DNA of 64,000 bases. Source: Anastatus disparis (lineage: Eukaryota > Arthropoda > Insecta > Hymenoptera > Eupelmidae). Made by a program: the position numbers and the translations under genes. The stretch spans positions 2,500,342 to 2,564,341 of the forward strand of contig JAFFSR010000031.1 in NCBI GenBank assembly GCA_017163975.1, in the 5' to 3' direction. Each line of letters starts with the position of its first letter. The first letter of the stretch is position 1. The notes beneath the pieces are model-generated. The model made no database searches, had not been told where the DNA came from, and worked only from the letters and a program-made list of their open reading frames with translations. This document shows, in pieces, positions 22,097 through 31,459 of the stretch.

Positions 22097-23480
22097 TAAT
22101 TTGGTTGCTTTTAGTAATTTTATATTTTAATATATTCATAAGAACAGTAATAATATGTTTTAAAGTATAAAAAAGTTAGTTTTAATTTAATAATGTAAAT
22201 ATTTGAAAATGAAGCTATGCGGAGAGCTATCAACCATATGTATGATCTCCGAAACTAAAAGAGATAGAGATCCAGAAATTAGCATGATGGTTTGTTGTAT
22301 TTAATTAATTAAAAAGAAAGTATTTCATTGATTATTTCTCATATATTTCTATTCAGCATACTTCATAATGACACTTTAAATTTTTAATGACTGTCTTGTA
22401 AAGACACACTTATACTTATATATTTCATAACTATTATAATCAATGGTTTATAAGATTGAGTAGTTTTAATGTGTTCTTAAAAATGAAAGGATAATTAAAT
22501 GTTACTGCTCATTACTATTTTATAATCAAATGTATTGATAAAAACAATTAAAACATCATTTTGAGTATATTAATGTCTGTTTCAGAATTTTTAACTCAAT
22601 CGATGAAAATCACTATTCTCCATTTTTTCATATCTCAGAAACCAAAAGAGATAGAGATCTGAAAATTGATATACATCTTTGTTATGTTTTATAAATAATA
22701 TAGAAAGCTATCCCAAAACTCTAAGTTATTTGTTTTTTTATTTACTTAATGCAAAAGAATATCTTAGAATAGCCGAAAGACCCAATTTCTTATAAAAGTC
22801 ATTTATCAAACTAATTCGTATTACATTAAAATAAGCATAAGAAGTTGAATTCTAATACATTTAATTATTCTGTTTTTTAAATATATTCATAAGAATAATA
22901 AGATGTTTTGTAGTGATAAAAGAAATAAATTTAATTTCAATTTAGTAATGTATATATTTGAAAATGTAGCTACGCAGAGAGTTATCAGCCACATGTCTGA
23001 TCTCTGAAACTAAAAGAGATAGAGATTTAGAAATTGGCATGATGATTTGTTGTACTTTATTGGTGAAAAAGAAAGGTATTCCAAACTCTAAGTACTTTAC
23101 TTCTATTCTACATACTTCATGCTCTTATAAAGATACATACATTTATACTTGTATATTTCATAAATACTATAATTAATGGTTTATAAGATTGAGTAGGTGT
23201 AATATGTTCTTAAGAATGAAAGAATAATTAAATCTTATGGCTCAAAACTATTTTATATTCAAACATATTGATAGAAACAATCAAAACATCATTTTGAGTG
23301 TATTAATGTTTGTTTCAGAATTTTTAACTCAATCGATAAAAATTACTACTACTCATTCATCGTATCTCAAAAACTAAAAGGGATAGAGATCTGAAAATTG
23401 ATATATAACTTTGTTATGTTTAATAATTAATATAGAAAGTAAAAAATTTAATTTAAATGGTTTTTATAGTATATTTAATA
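22097..23480. repeat. ~735-bp imperfect direct duplication
   Basis: CTGAAACTAAAAGAGATAGA-type blocks, GATCTCCGAAACTAAAAGAG at about 22245 and TTTCAGAATTTTTAACTCAA at about 22582, each recur about 735-750 bases downstream (about 23000 and 23315). This gives two diverged copies of one unit. No coding frame was seen. Confidence 0.6.
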
Positions 23481-24179
23481 ATAAAAACTTGAATCCTATT
23501 GCATTTAACGATTTTATTTTTAAGTATATTTATTGAAATAATTGGAAATTATTGATTGGTCTCAATAAGGATTCTAAATTTTTTAAATTTATCTTGAAGA
23601 AAGAAACTGTCCTTGTCTTTTAGTTTCAAATAAAGCTCTAAAATTCTTCTTTCAAACTAGTAAAATATAAATATTAAAAAGGAAAAAGGAAAGGTGATAT
23701 TTGAATTATGTTTGTTAAAATTAAGTTTAATCTATTTGAATAGAAATAATATAAATTACAATAATTATTTCATTGTATATGAATGACATCTTCAAAAAAC
23801 GCTCTGCAAGCGACAATCGGTCATTCACATGATTCACATTATCTTCTCAATATGTATTTTTAACAAATTTATTGATAGAAAATCAGACATTGTATCAAAA
23901 ATCTTTCCAAATGTCTGATTTAGCAAGAGCCAGCCTCTAAGCTTCAGAACATTATTATATACACACACATTTCTCAAAATAGCAAAATGATGTGAACACT
24001 GAACAAAATCTTCAGACGGTGGAAGGTTCTTGAAAGAAGAACATTCTAATTATTCTACATTATAGATTAACCTGCTAATAATTTAAGATTAACATACGAG
24101 TTTATCTCATTATATATTTATAAATACTTATGGAATAGGAATCTTTGTAAGCAATTTGTTTTTTCGACTCCTTTGATGT
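23481..24179. other. AT-rich spacer inside the Polinton-type element
   Basis: No gene recognised between the duplicated block and the exonuclease-like pseudogene. Confidence 0.45.
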
Positions 24180-24432
24180 AAATGTATTAGAAAGAATAGA
24201 ATGTAATGTTGATTAGCTCTACATGAGAGATATTTCCTGAACTCCATAGTAATCCATGAAAATTTATCTCAAGCCAATGACTCTCGCTTTTGTTTTTTTT
24301 TCCAAAAGATTTTTCCATGAATACGGTGGTTTAAAAAGATATACCGATAGCATAGCGTCTTCTTCAAGAGGAACGATTGCAACTTCTTCAAAAACAAACT
24401 TGTTTGAAGAAATTTGAAAGCTTGAAAATCCA
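24180..24432 (-). pseudogene. Exonuclease-like (RNase H-fold?) Polinton gene, N-terminal half
   Basis: Starting at the ATG at 24430-24432, the minus strand reads MKCVVDFQAFK. After a one-base frameshift it reads NKFVFEEVAIVPLEEDAML and SVYLFKPPYSW, and after another shift NFHGLLWSSGNISHVEL. The hydrophobic-VVD-x-QAF start with a following K/EE-AI block looks like the first motif of a DnaQ-like 3'-5' exonuclease, but that is inference. The matching C-terminal half is found at 30550-30835 on the other strand. A TATA box (TATAAAAG) lies on the minus strand at about 24514-24521. Confidence 0.5.
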
Positions 24433-24513
24433 CCACACATTTCATCTTCGCGATAAACCTTGCTGACTGAAGCGAACCAGAGAGAAATGAATTTCGTAAT
24501 CCAACACCCCTTC

Positions 24514-24521
24514 TTTTATAC
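24514..24521 (-). promoter_or_regulatory. TATA box for the exonuclease-like gene
   Basis: GTATAAAAG on the minus strand lies about 80 bases upstream of the ATG at 24432. A TTCAGTCAGC initiator-like motif sits at about 24463-24472. Confidence 0.4.
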
Positions 24522-24624
24522 ATGCGGAAGAGATTGGGTTGAAGGTGGAGGTAAAAGCTCAGCAGCTTTCTCCCCTCTACGCGTGCGCGCATACCCCCCA
24601 CCATTTTACTCGATTCTTTGTCTA

Positions 24625-25162
24625 TGTATATTTCTTCTATTACGACTACATGCTAGATAATATAGCAAACGGCAGAGACAGTTGTAAGCTATTGTATACT
24701 GATAGCTTGGTATACGAAGTCAGTAAAATCCATATGTTTAAGATCACATAACGAGACATTCATGAATTCGACACTTCTGACTACCCGCAGCCGTTCAACA
24801 TTTCTCCAGCTAGCAAGAAAATTGTTAGCCTGATGAAGGACGAATGCAACGGAAACATCATATTGAAATTCGTCAGACTAAGGAGTAAGATGTACAACAT
24901 TAGAATCCTGTATGAAAAGGCAATAACAAAAGCAAAAGAAGTAAAGAGTTCGGTGGTTTAGGCAACCATTACTTTTGATGATTGTCTGGAAACTAAAGAA
25001 CCTTCAGTTCGCGAGCAGCGAAACATTAGATCTCATAATCATCAACTGTGCACTGCCAAAGAGAATAAAATCGCTCTCAATGCGCATGATAATAAGAGGT
25101 ATCTTCAGGAAGAAACGACAGCTTTTATGGGGTTACCACCTTGGAAGACCACTGAATCCTGA
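24625..25162 (+). pseudogene. Protein-primed DNA polymerase B, C-terminal remnant (pPolB)
   Basis: One plus-strand frame of about 179 codons, with two internal stops (one near 24750 and one near 24959), reads SCKLLYTDSLVYEVSK. It continues RDIHEFDTSDYPQPFN, SLMKDECNGNIILKFVRLRS, KMYNIRILYEKAITKAKEVK, ITFDDCL and NKIALNAHDNKRYL. The LLYTDSLVYEV block corresponds to polymerase motif C (normally YTDTDS), followed by the MKDE...F..LR.KMY region typical of Polinton polymerases. Two residues of motif C, including one catalytic Asp, are missing. The upstream exonuclease, TPR and palm-A parts are absent, so the gene kept only its last sixth or so. In a live element it would replicate the linear genome from a terminal protein. 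Confidence 0.7.
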
Positions 25163-25224
25163 AGTTCTCTCCTACTGCTGAGGTAAGGAGAGCAACTGCC
25201 TGCACGGCCGAGCGTTCTTCAGTT

Positions 25225-25310
25225 TGCTACCTCAAGAAAATAAATACTTAAGATAGCTCATCAGTTAACCAACAAAAAAGCAAGCAGATGCAAAAGATTC
25301 AAGGTTTAAA
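25225..25310. repeat. Direct-repeat block shared with 31895-31955
   Basis: GCTCATCAGTTAACCAAC and AAAAAGCAAGCAG here match GCTCATCGGTCAACCAAC and AAGAAGCAAGCAG at about 31911-31945. Both copies lie just upstream of an 11-bp minisatellite block. The TCAGTT core resembles an arthropod initiator. Confidence 0.6.
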
Positions 25311-25404
25311 CATTTCTTCAATTAAGGTAAGTATAATTTTTTTTTCAAATAATTAAGTTAAATGATTCATTTTTTTTCAAAGTGATTTAGTAGTATTTAA
25401 ATAA

Positions 25405-25765
25405 AGTATTAACATCGTATCAATACAGTATCAATAGAGTATCAATACAGTATTAATATAGTATCAATACAGTACTAATATAGTATTAATACTGTTTCGA
25501 TATAGTATTAATATAGTATCGATACGGTATCAATACAGTATCAATACAGTATCAATACTGTTTCAATATAGTATTAATACAGTATTAATACAGTATCAAT
25601 ACAGTATTAATATTATATCAATACAGCATCGATATAGTATCAAAACATAATTAATATAGTATCATTGTAGTATCAAAATAGTATTAATACAGTATGAATA
25701 TGGTATTAATACAGTATGAATATGGTATTAATACAGTTTCAATACAGTATCAATACAGTATATAT
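25405..25765. repeat. 11-bp minisatellite (TATYAATAYAG)n, block 1
   Basis: About 33 consecutive 11-base units such as TATCAATACAG, TATTAATATAG and TTTCGATATAG, in exact 11-bp register for long stretches. The same unit forms blocks at 31950-32250 and 33358-33725 and a stub at about 35298-35330. Confidence 0.9.
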
Positions 25766-25830
25766 AGTCTTGAATAGAAAGTTTTATTAGTTTTTACTAA
25801 GAATTTTTTTATCTTCGTTACATAATAAAA

Positions 25831-26117
25831 ATGGACATCTCTAAACTGAATGCAATCGCTAGAAGAGGATTTCTCCCAATGAAAAAATTAACTGAACTCA
25901 TTAAGGATAACGAGTATATGGTCACAAAGTTAAGACAGGTGAATATTCGATATAGACCTAAGATTTTGACAGGATTGGGTTATGAAATGCAAATTTTCTT
26001 ACCTAAGAAAATATCCGAAGTCTTTGAAAGAGACGAAAAATTTTCAGAAGAAATGCAGTGCTGCTAATAAATTTAAACTTTATATAGTGTACAAAGGAGG
26101 TCATGCCTTTGAGATTG
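25831..26117 (+). pseudogene. Small Polinton-associated protein A (OB-fold-like?)
   Basis: MDISKLNAIARRGFLPMKKL starts at 25831 and continues QVNIRYRPKILTGLGYEMQI then FLPKKISEVFERDEKF. After a frameshift near 26058 it continues NKFKLYIVYKGGHAFEI. The protein at 31087-31397 has the same layout: MDLNKFNEAARGRI start, an xVxxLxxEWxIFIPSR block, then a short hydrophobic end with a Gly. I infer they are paralogues. A small beta-rich protein of this kind could bind single-stranded DNA, but no diagnostic motif proves it. The end collides with the truncated integrase at about 26100. Confidence 0.5.
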
Positions 26118-26486
26118 CTATAAGTCGAGTAGAGATTGATTTTATATTGTTGCATGAGATTCTGGAAACTTTTATTATAAAACTCCTTGCCTCGGTCGGT
26201 GTGAAGATTCTTAGGCGCTCTACCTTTTGTCAATACGGACTTCATAGCAGTAGAAACATTTATACCAGTTTTTTGTTTTAAAGGAATAGCCCAAGCGTAT
26301 TTTGAAAAAAACATTTATAATTGTAAACATGTATTTGTAGCCTTTGTTTTCTCGAGAATATGGTTGCATCTCTACTAAATCAGCTTGCCAAGTATCATCC
26401 AAACCTCGCACATCAAACTTTCGACGAGGATAATTATGACATGCTGGCTTGTGAAGCTCTTCTACAAGTCTATGACGTTGTTCCAT
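26095..26486 (-). pseudogene. Polinton integrase (RVE family), truncated
   Basis: From the ATG at 26486 the minus strand reads MEQRHRLVEELHKPACHN, YPRRKFDVRGLDDTWQADLV, EMQPYSRENKGYKYMFTI. After a one-base frameshift near 26300 it reads FSKYAWAIPLKQKTG, APKNLHTDRGKEFYN and INLYSTYS. The two aspartates of the DDE triad are visible (QADLVEM and HTDRGKEF). The sequence then breaks off near 26095, before the glutamate, where a deletion joins it to the convergent gene at 25831. The retroviral-type integrase would insert the element and duplicate the target. It overlaps the upstream coiled-coil gene by about 25 bases. Confidence 0.8.
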
Positions 26487-26857
26487 CGATGGTTATCAGT
26501 TGACTGTTTTGCACTAACAGTGATAATGCCTGCTTTTATAGTCTCAATTTCCAACTGGCTTTGTATGAATTTCTTATCTAGCTCGTCTCTATGCACCTCT
26601 ACAATTTTATCTAGGTTATTGAGATCACTTCTCAAACTAGATATTGAATCTAATAATTTTTGAACTTCCAAACGTACAATACGCTGTAAAGTATCTAAAT
26701 TTACAGCTTCATTGAGTTGATTAGGTGATGCGAGATTACAAAGCCTCTTATTTTCTATATCGTATTGTCCATCTTTTGTGAGTTTATAGCCAATATCCGG
26801 AGGTCCTCGACTACCCTCGCTTCGTTTGAGATTACGTCTGAATACATCGACGCTCAT
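26462..26857 (-). CDS. Polinton coiled-coil protein
   Basis: 131 codons, uninterrupted, start at 26857. The N-terminus MSVDVFRRNLKRSEGSRGPP is basic, followed by DIGYKLTKDGQYDIENKRL. A long heptad-like region (residues about 50-115, with LQRIVRLEVQKLLDSISSLR and LNNLDKIVEVHRDELDKK) predicts a coiled coil. Its place between the integrase and the DUF-type gene suggests a structural or fibre-like protein, by inference only. It is one of the few genes here without a stop or frameshift. A TATATATA sequence on the minus strand lies about 30 bases upstream. Confidence 0.6.
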   Translation of the reverse strand: MSVDVFRRNLKRSEGSRGPPDIGYKLTKDGQYDIENKRLCNLASPNQLNEAVNLDTLQRIVRLEVQKLLDSISSLRSDLNNLDKIVEVHRDELDKKFIQSQLEIETIKAGIITVSAKQSTDNHRWNNVIDL

Positions 26858-26888
26858 TTTGGTAATGCATGGTATAGGTGTCTACACC

Positions 26889-27830
26889 TCAATATATATA
26901 GCCTCCTTCACGTAACTCTTCGATAATTGAATGTATCTCATTTGTATGGCTAGGGTATCCAGCTTCTCTTTCAGCAATGAGTAATCGAAGTCTATCAATG
27001 AGTTCATTTGGATCATCCCAGTATATGTAATCCATTCTCGTATCTCTTCTTGCAATTTTATATCGAGGTAACGATCCTCCTCTTTTTTTCAATGAAAACA
27101 ATGGGCTAATGATACTGTCGAATTTCTCACTTTTGTGCGTACGAATAGTCTCATCACTTCTGTAGCATCGTTTGTGAGCACTAGTAGTTTCAAGAATCTT
27201 CTTGTAATTTTGCATATCATTATTGTTCATATGACCTCTATCGAAATTTTTCGTAATTAACAATTCTAACAATCTTTTAGTTTTTGGATATTTTTTATCT
27301 TTTATACGAATGTTTTTATCTTCGAAAAATAGAGGTGAGTCACCAATAAAGAAACTATCACCTTCCTTGAGCACTCCATAAACTTTATCCAACTGTTTTG
27401 ATTGATTTTCATTAAGTATATGAATGTACTTATTATCAAGCAATAAATCGTTGTTTTCTTCTTTTTCTAATTCCTGCTCACTTGCAGCTGATTCAAATTA
27501 TGTATCAACTTATCGAATAGTATCGTTTAATGACGTATCATCATCATCATCAACGGATGAAGAGGAAGGAGAAGGAGGCTGCAAGAAGGAGGAATAAGTA
27601 TCATTGTTTTTTATAACTTTTTTATTTGCTATGTCACGTATAAAATCATTATTTTTCTCAGTAGTAGCAACGAGTTTCTGAAGAGGATTAACGATAGATT
27701 TGAATGTCTCGCCAAATGCTCTTTCAATATTCTCTTTTCCAAACTTCAGCAAGTTATATTTTCGTTTAACTGCATTGCGTACTTGCACATGTTGATGTAG
27801 AACATCTTTCTTTCGTCTAATGTCAGCCAT
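26889..27830 (-). pseudogene. Polinton conserved protein of unknown function, two in-frame stops
   Basis: A single minus-strand frame of 314 codons starts at 27830 (MADIRRKKDVLHQHVQVRNA) and ends at 26889 (IIEELREGGYIY). It is interrupted only by two TAA codons near 27505-27516. The first third is basic and helical; a Ser/Asp-rich linker (PSPSSSSVDDDDD) follows. The C-terminal domain contains DYIYWDDPNELIDRLRLL and SHTNEIHSIIEELRE, which I associate with a domain of unknown function found in insect Polintons. It has its own upstream TATA sequence at about 27882. It is otherwise well preserved. Confidence 0.65.
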
Positions 27831-27871
27831 GTTGACGCTTCAGCGTACAATGATGAACTGTTTTCTTAGGA

Positions 27872-28569
27872 CTATGTGCGCGCTATATTTATAGCAAAAC
27901 AATCAGAGCCTTTTCTATATCTACCAAAATTGATCGAACTATCTTTGTCGATCATTAAAAATCCGTATTTATCGTCAGTCCAGCACTTAGAGCATAATTC
28001 TTTGAATTGCGCGTAAGTCATGTCAGAATTGACGTGATCGTCGTATAAGTGTCTCAAATTCACGTCATCTTGTCGAAAAATCACCAACAAATTGAGATTG
28101 TCTCTGACTAGATGTTTTGGAATTCGAGCATAAGATTGACATAGATAAAAACAATCAACATCTTTATGCCTGCCCATACATAAGTAAGCTTTGATGTTAT
28201 CTTGTTTTTCGCAGGCTACATCATCAAAAATCATGACAGAATTTGGAAGTGCATTATCAGGGGCTACAACAGATTCGTGCTCACTAAAGGGAAAGTATTG
28301 TACACCTTCTAAAGGCTCTAGAAGATCCTTCAAAAACTTGTTCTTTGGTAGATTCAAAGATGCACATAAACGTTTTCAAACCTGAGACCGTTGGGGTGTG
28401 TTATTAGTGCTAAAAGACTATTGGTTTTACCACAATTCGATGGACCACAAAATATGGCTCGAATGCTGTTTGGAAGTAAGTCTCCATGCCTCTTTAATTT
28501 CTTTTCATGCTCCACGATAGTGTCGAAATTTTGTATAGGCAGCTTAACGGATTGTTCATTGAAATTCAT
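27872..28569 (-). pseudogene. Polinton packaging ATPase (A32/FtsK-HerA type), frameshifted
   Basis: Starting at 28569 the minus strand gives MNFNEQSVKLPIQNFDTIVE and the Walker A loop IFCGPSNCGKTNS (residues about 39-51). After a frameshift near 28355 come Walker B NSVMIFDDVACEKQD, LCMGRHKDVDCFYLCQSYAR, PKHLVRDNLNLLVIFRQDD and YGFLMIDKD, ending at 27872. The whole length is about 230 residues, usual for this family. The protein would pump element DNA into a preformed capsid. All nucleotide-binding residues are intact and a single frameshift is the only lesion. It is transcribed divergently from the PLA2 gene across a 92-bp promoter. Confidence 0.85.
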
Positions 28570-28661
28570 TATGACAGCACGGCTGACATACGACTGCTTG
28601 ACCAGCTATAAATACAGGGCTTTTACACCCAACGCTTCAGTCTTCATTTAGTCTTCGAAGT
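28570..28661. promoter_or_regulatory. Divergent promoter with palindromic TATA and initiator
   Basis: GCTATAAATAC (about 28606-28616) reads TATAAATA on the plus strand and TATTTATA on the minus strand. About 31 bases downstream on the plus strand lies TCAGTC, a good arthropod initiator, then the PLA2 ATG at 28662. It serves the ATPase gene (minus) and the PLA2 gene (plus). Confidence 0.6.
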
Positions 28662-29437
28662 GTGATGATCACATATAGACAACGACGACGTGGTCGCGGT
28701 TTTGTCAACAAGCTTCTTAATAGTCTTCCAATCGAACTTCATATACCAGGATACCAATACTGTAGACCCGGTACAAGATTAGCCAAACGTTTAGCTAGAC
28801 GTGATCCAGGAATCAATCTTCTCGATAGAGCTTGTAAAGGGCACGACATTGCTTATTCACAGAATCGTGAAAACGTAGAAGCCAGAAACGCTTCTGATAG
28901 AATTTTAGCAGAAAAAGCTAATCGAAGAATTTTATCAAAAAACGCTAGCTTTGGAGAAAAAGCAGCTGCATTTGCAATTAAAAACATAATGAAAGTAAAG
29001 TCTAAATTTGGAATGGGCATGAAGAAGCCTTCTACTACTTTTAATACAATAGTAAAGGCTGCATCAGAATCAATTGTTCCTACAAAATGTGCTCGAAAAG
29101 CCATTCTGTCAGCTCTAAAAGGTGCACGAAGTGCTGTTAAAAAAGCAGGTGGTAAACAAAATGTAAAAATTCCACGTACCTACCAGTTCCAAAGAAAGTA
29201 GGAGGTTTCTTACCATTCCTCATACCAATCTTTGCAGGTTTGAGTGCTGTCGGTGGTATAGCTGGAGGTGCTGCTGAAATCGCTAAAGCGATAAACGATT
29301 CCAAAGCTGCTAAACAGCAATTGGAAGAAAATAAGAGACATAATATAAAGATGGAAGAAATAGCCCTTGGTAAAGGTCTTTACTTGAAACCATATAAAAC
29401 TGGTCTTGGTCTTCATACGAAACCAAAGGATTCTTAA
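28662..29437 (+). pseudogene. PLA2-domain structural protein with hydrophobic C-terminal part
   Basis: MMITYRQRRRGRGFVNKLLN starts a basic protein. Residues about 28-70 carry a parvovirus-type phospholipase A2 signature: YCRPGT (calcium loop), NLLDRACKGHDIAYSQ (catalytic His-Asp) and a following Asp in ASDRILAEKA. The 28662-29201 frame ends in a stop. A -1 frame continues as LPVPKKVGGFLPFLIPIFAG, GGIAGGAAEIAKAINDSKAA and GKGLYLKPYKTGLG to 29437. This suggests one original protein of about 255 residues with a membrane-active Gly/Ala-rich segment, perhaps for membrane penetration by the particle. The first calcium-loop glycine is Arg, which may impair catalysis. Confidence 0.65.
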
Positions 29438-29454
29438 AAAAAAAGATCCTTAAA

Positions 29455-29854
29455 GACCGCACTTTAGAGAATCAGCTATTGTTAATCTCGATGATGCGGA
29501 TGGACCTGGAACGCACTGGGTAGCATATCGCAAACGAGGAAACGATGTTGTGTATTTCGATAGCTTCAGTGATCTTAACCTCCTTTGGATTTAATGACAT
29601 ATCTGAGAGTAGACAACATCAAGTACAATCCTGAGAGGTATCAAAACTTTGATACTTTTAATTGCGGTCATCTTTGTCTAAGTGTTGTCCCACCAGGATA
29701 TAAGATCATTGAAGTGCCATTACAAGTCATTAACTTTCCAGTCGTCGTCAAGAGCATAGATCATTTACAAGTGCATATACTCGATCAAGATGGGAATTTA
29801 ATTAACTTTCGTGGAGAAGCTATTACAGTTAGACTACATATCAAATCAGTGTAA
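29455..29854 (+). pseudogene. Adenain-type cysteine protease fused to a capsid-like tail
   Basis: The first frame reads ESAIVNLDDADGPGTHWVAY and VVYFDSF, giving the catalytic His and Asp. A frameshift near 29575 leads to YNPERYQNFDTFNCGHLCL with the nucleophilic Cys. The His-Asp-Cys order and spacing fit the C5/adenain proteases that process Polinton capsid proteins. Directly after SVVPPGYKIIEV the sequence changes character to QVINFPVVVKSIDHLQVHI and GEAITVRLHIKSV, ending at 29854. I infer this is the C-terminus of a minor capsid (jelly-roll) protein joined by an internal deletion. All three protease catalytic residues are still encoded. Confidence 0.65.
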
Positions 29855-29857
29855 AAA

Positions 29858-30028
29858 ATGGGTGTGGTTTATAACAATAAAAATAACAAAGGGTATATAA
29901 GTAAATCGAGATGGCATTCGAACATCAGTCGTCATCGACAAGTCAAAGTATTAACACGGCAGAACATTCAGTTTTTGAAAAGCCGAGGCTTAAAAATAAG
30001 AGCTCCTGGTGGAAAATTACGTGCTTAA
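29858..30028 (+). CDS. 56-residue basic protein
   Basis: ATG at 29858, three bases after the preceding stop; TAA at 30026-30028. It reads MGVVYNNKNNKGYISKSRWH, with a basic middle (SRHRQVKVLTRQNIQFLKSR) and end (LKIRAPGGKLRA). It is strongly positive and uninterrupted. Its place between protease/capsid genes and the major capsid gene suggests a small DNA-condensing core protein like adenoviral core peptides, by inference. A TATATAAG lies inside its coding region at about 29892, in front of the next gene. Confidence 0.5.
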   Translation: MGVVYNNKNNKGYISKSRWHSNISRHRQVKVLTRQNIQFLKSRGLKIRAPGGKLRA

Positions 30029-30049
30029 TTTTTTGTTGTTTTCAAAGAA

Positions 30050-30560
30050 ATGAAGGAAATTCTAAACATAAGGACAGTAGTAACATTGGATGAGTCAATA
30101 GCTCACTGTGAGGTACACGCGTACCAGCCTTACACCTCGTCAAATTTCAATAATAGTGATGAAATTCGCATATCAATTCAACATCAAGATTTAAATCTTT
30201 TGCCTTCGCGGAGTTCTCTGCACATAGTGGGAAAATTAACTCAACAAGATGGCACTGCTTTAGCAAGAACTAACTTAGTTAATAACGACATCTGTCATCT
30301 ATTCGAGGAAGTTCGCTATGAAATTAATGCTATAGAGATCGATCGCTGTAAGAATGTGGGATTGACTACCGTTATGAAGGTTGATTGTAGAAAATGCTGG
30401 TTGGATTGATATAACGGAAACTCGGAAGATCATTAATAACAATGGCTATTCTGATATTTTCATACCTCTCAGTATGATTTTAGGCTTTGCCGAAGATTAT
30501 CGCAAAATCATAGTCAATATTAAACATGAACTTATCCTCACGAGAATATTATTACCATGG
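30050..30560 (+). pseudogene. Polinton major capsid protein (double jelly-roll), truncated
   Basis: MKEILNIRTVVTLDESIAHC starts at 30050 and continues FNNSDEIRISIQHQDLNLLP, CHLFEEVRYEINAIEIDRCK and NVGLTTVMK. A frame change and small deletion near 30380 lead to ENAGWIDITETRKIINNNG, FIPLSMILGFAEDYRKIIVN and KHELILTR. These blocks, in this order, are what I associate with insect Polinton major capsid proteins. Only about 170 residues remain, versus several hundred in complete proteins. After about 30545 the sequence switches to an unrelated gene, so the rest was lost by deletion. Confidence 0.7.
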
Positions 30561-30835
30561 TTTGTCATGGAACTCTGGTACCATTCCATATACTGACGTA
30601 GGCAACATTCTTAGAGAAGCCTTACATGATGCGACCAAAATTTTTGCGTGGGTAGTATAAGAAAAAAATGGCTAGAACGCTTCAAGTTTAAAGTATGCAA
30701 CATTACAGAAATGGGTTTTCCACTGATAAAATAAAGCTTGTAACTGTTTGTCCAAATCACAATGATACGTACAAAGCTCGTTGCGCTCTGCACAATGTTA
30801 GACTTATGAAAAAATACTTCACTAAAAATAAATAA
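30550..30835 (+). pseudogene. Exonuclease-like Polinton gene, C-terminal half
   Basis: Plus-strand frames read YYHGLSWNSGTIPYTDVG, NILREALHDATKIFA. After a shift they read SIRKKWLERFKFKVCNITEM, and after another shift VCPNHNDTYKARCALHNVRL then MKKYFTKNK and a stop at 30833-30835. The first block overlaps the last block of the N-terminal half on the other strand at 24180-24432 (NFHGLLWSSGNI), so the two are parts of the same gene family in opposite orientation. The CPNH...C pattern may be a zinc site. It is fused to the broken capsid gene. Confidence 0.5.
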
Positions 30836-30839
30836 GTTG

Positions 30840-31086
30840 ATCTATGCTACCATAGGAAGTAAAAAGGAGAGATAATCCTTAATGGATGTATCTCACAGGT
30901 GGGGGGCGAAGGTTGGAGCTCTCACCACTTCCTAAAAACAAAGTTTTTGTTTTATTTTATGTTATGGAGGGGAGATCTGCGCAGTAGTCATGGCTCAACC
31001 GCTACTTAAGAGAACTTCCGAACAAGCTCGAGTCATTCATTTATCAGACTCTGCTAAGTAAACTAAAAATTCTTTATCAAAGAAAT
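30840..31086 (+). promoter_or_regulatory. Promoter-like block, copy 1
   Basis: TCTCACAGGTGGGGGGCGAA, then GGTTGGAGCTCTCACCACTT and CCTAAAAACAAA, at about 30890-30945. The same string, with CCTATAAAAAGC in place of the last part, recurs at about 31470-31530. It precedes the small gene at 31087, and I take it to be a duplicated promoter region. Confidence 0.4.
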
Positions 31087-31397
31087 ATGGATCTTAATAA
31101 ATTCAACGAGGCAGCTCGTGGACGCATCCATCGTGCCATTGGGAATATATTCCCCTTGAAGAAAGATCAGAGTTATTATGTGAGTGAGTTTAGACTAGTT
31201 AAAGTAAGGATAAGTTTAGATTGATGTCAGTTTTAGATCACGAATGGCGTATTTTTATTCCATCTCGCGCATGCAAAGCCTTACAGGAGAACAAGGAGTT
31301 TTACTTCAAGTTGAAAGAGGCCATTAAAAATTACAAGTTGTTTGTAAAGTATTTAGATGATGACAACGGAAAAGGTCTCGAGTTCTCCTTGGCATAA
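31087..31397 (+). pseudogene. Small Polinton-associated protein B, paralogue of 25831-26117
   Basis: ATG at 31087 gives MDLNKFNEAARGRIHRAIGN, FPLKKDQSYYVSEFRLVK. A frameshift near 31210 restores MSVLDHEWRIFIPSRACKAL, ENKEFYFKLKEAIKNYKLF and DDDNGKGLEFSLA, with TAA at 31395-31397. The order of blocks (MD-x-x-KxN-x-A start, basic helix, beta-rich middle with IFxPxR, short end) mirrors protein A. Function unknown; a nucleic-acid-binding beta-barrel is a guess. Confidence 0.5.
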
Positions 31398-31459
31398 GCG
31401 CTTGGAAGTTAACGGAGAGGTATACGAGTCACGGGTGCACTTCTTGGAGTAAGAGGTTC

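Noticed and set aside
25405..25765. CRISPR-like regular repeat
   Set aside because: Units are 11 bp without spacers, in a eukaryotic genome; it is a minisatellite.
29911..30093. 60-codon plus-strand frame starting MAFEHQSSS
   Set aside because: It overlaps in another frame the basic 56-residue ORF at 29858-30028, which has better context and protein-like composition.
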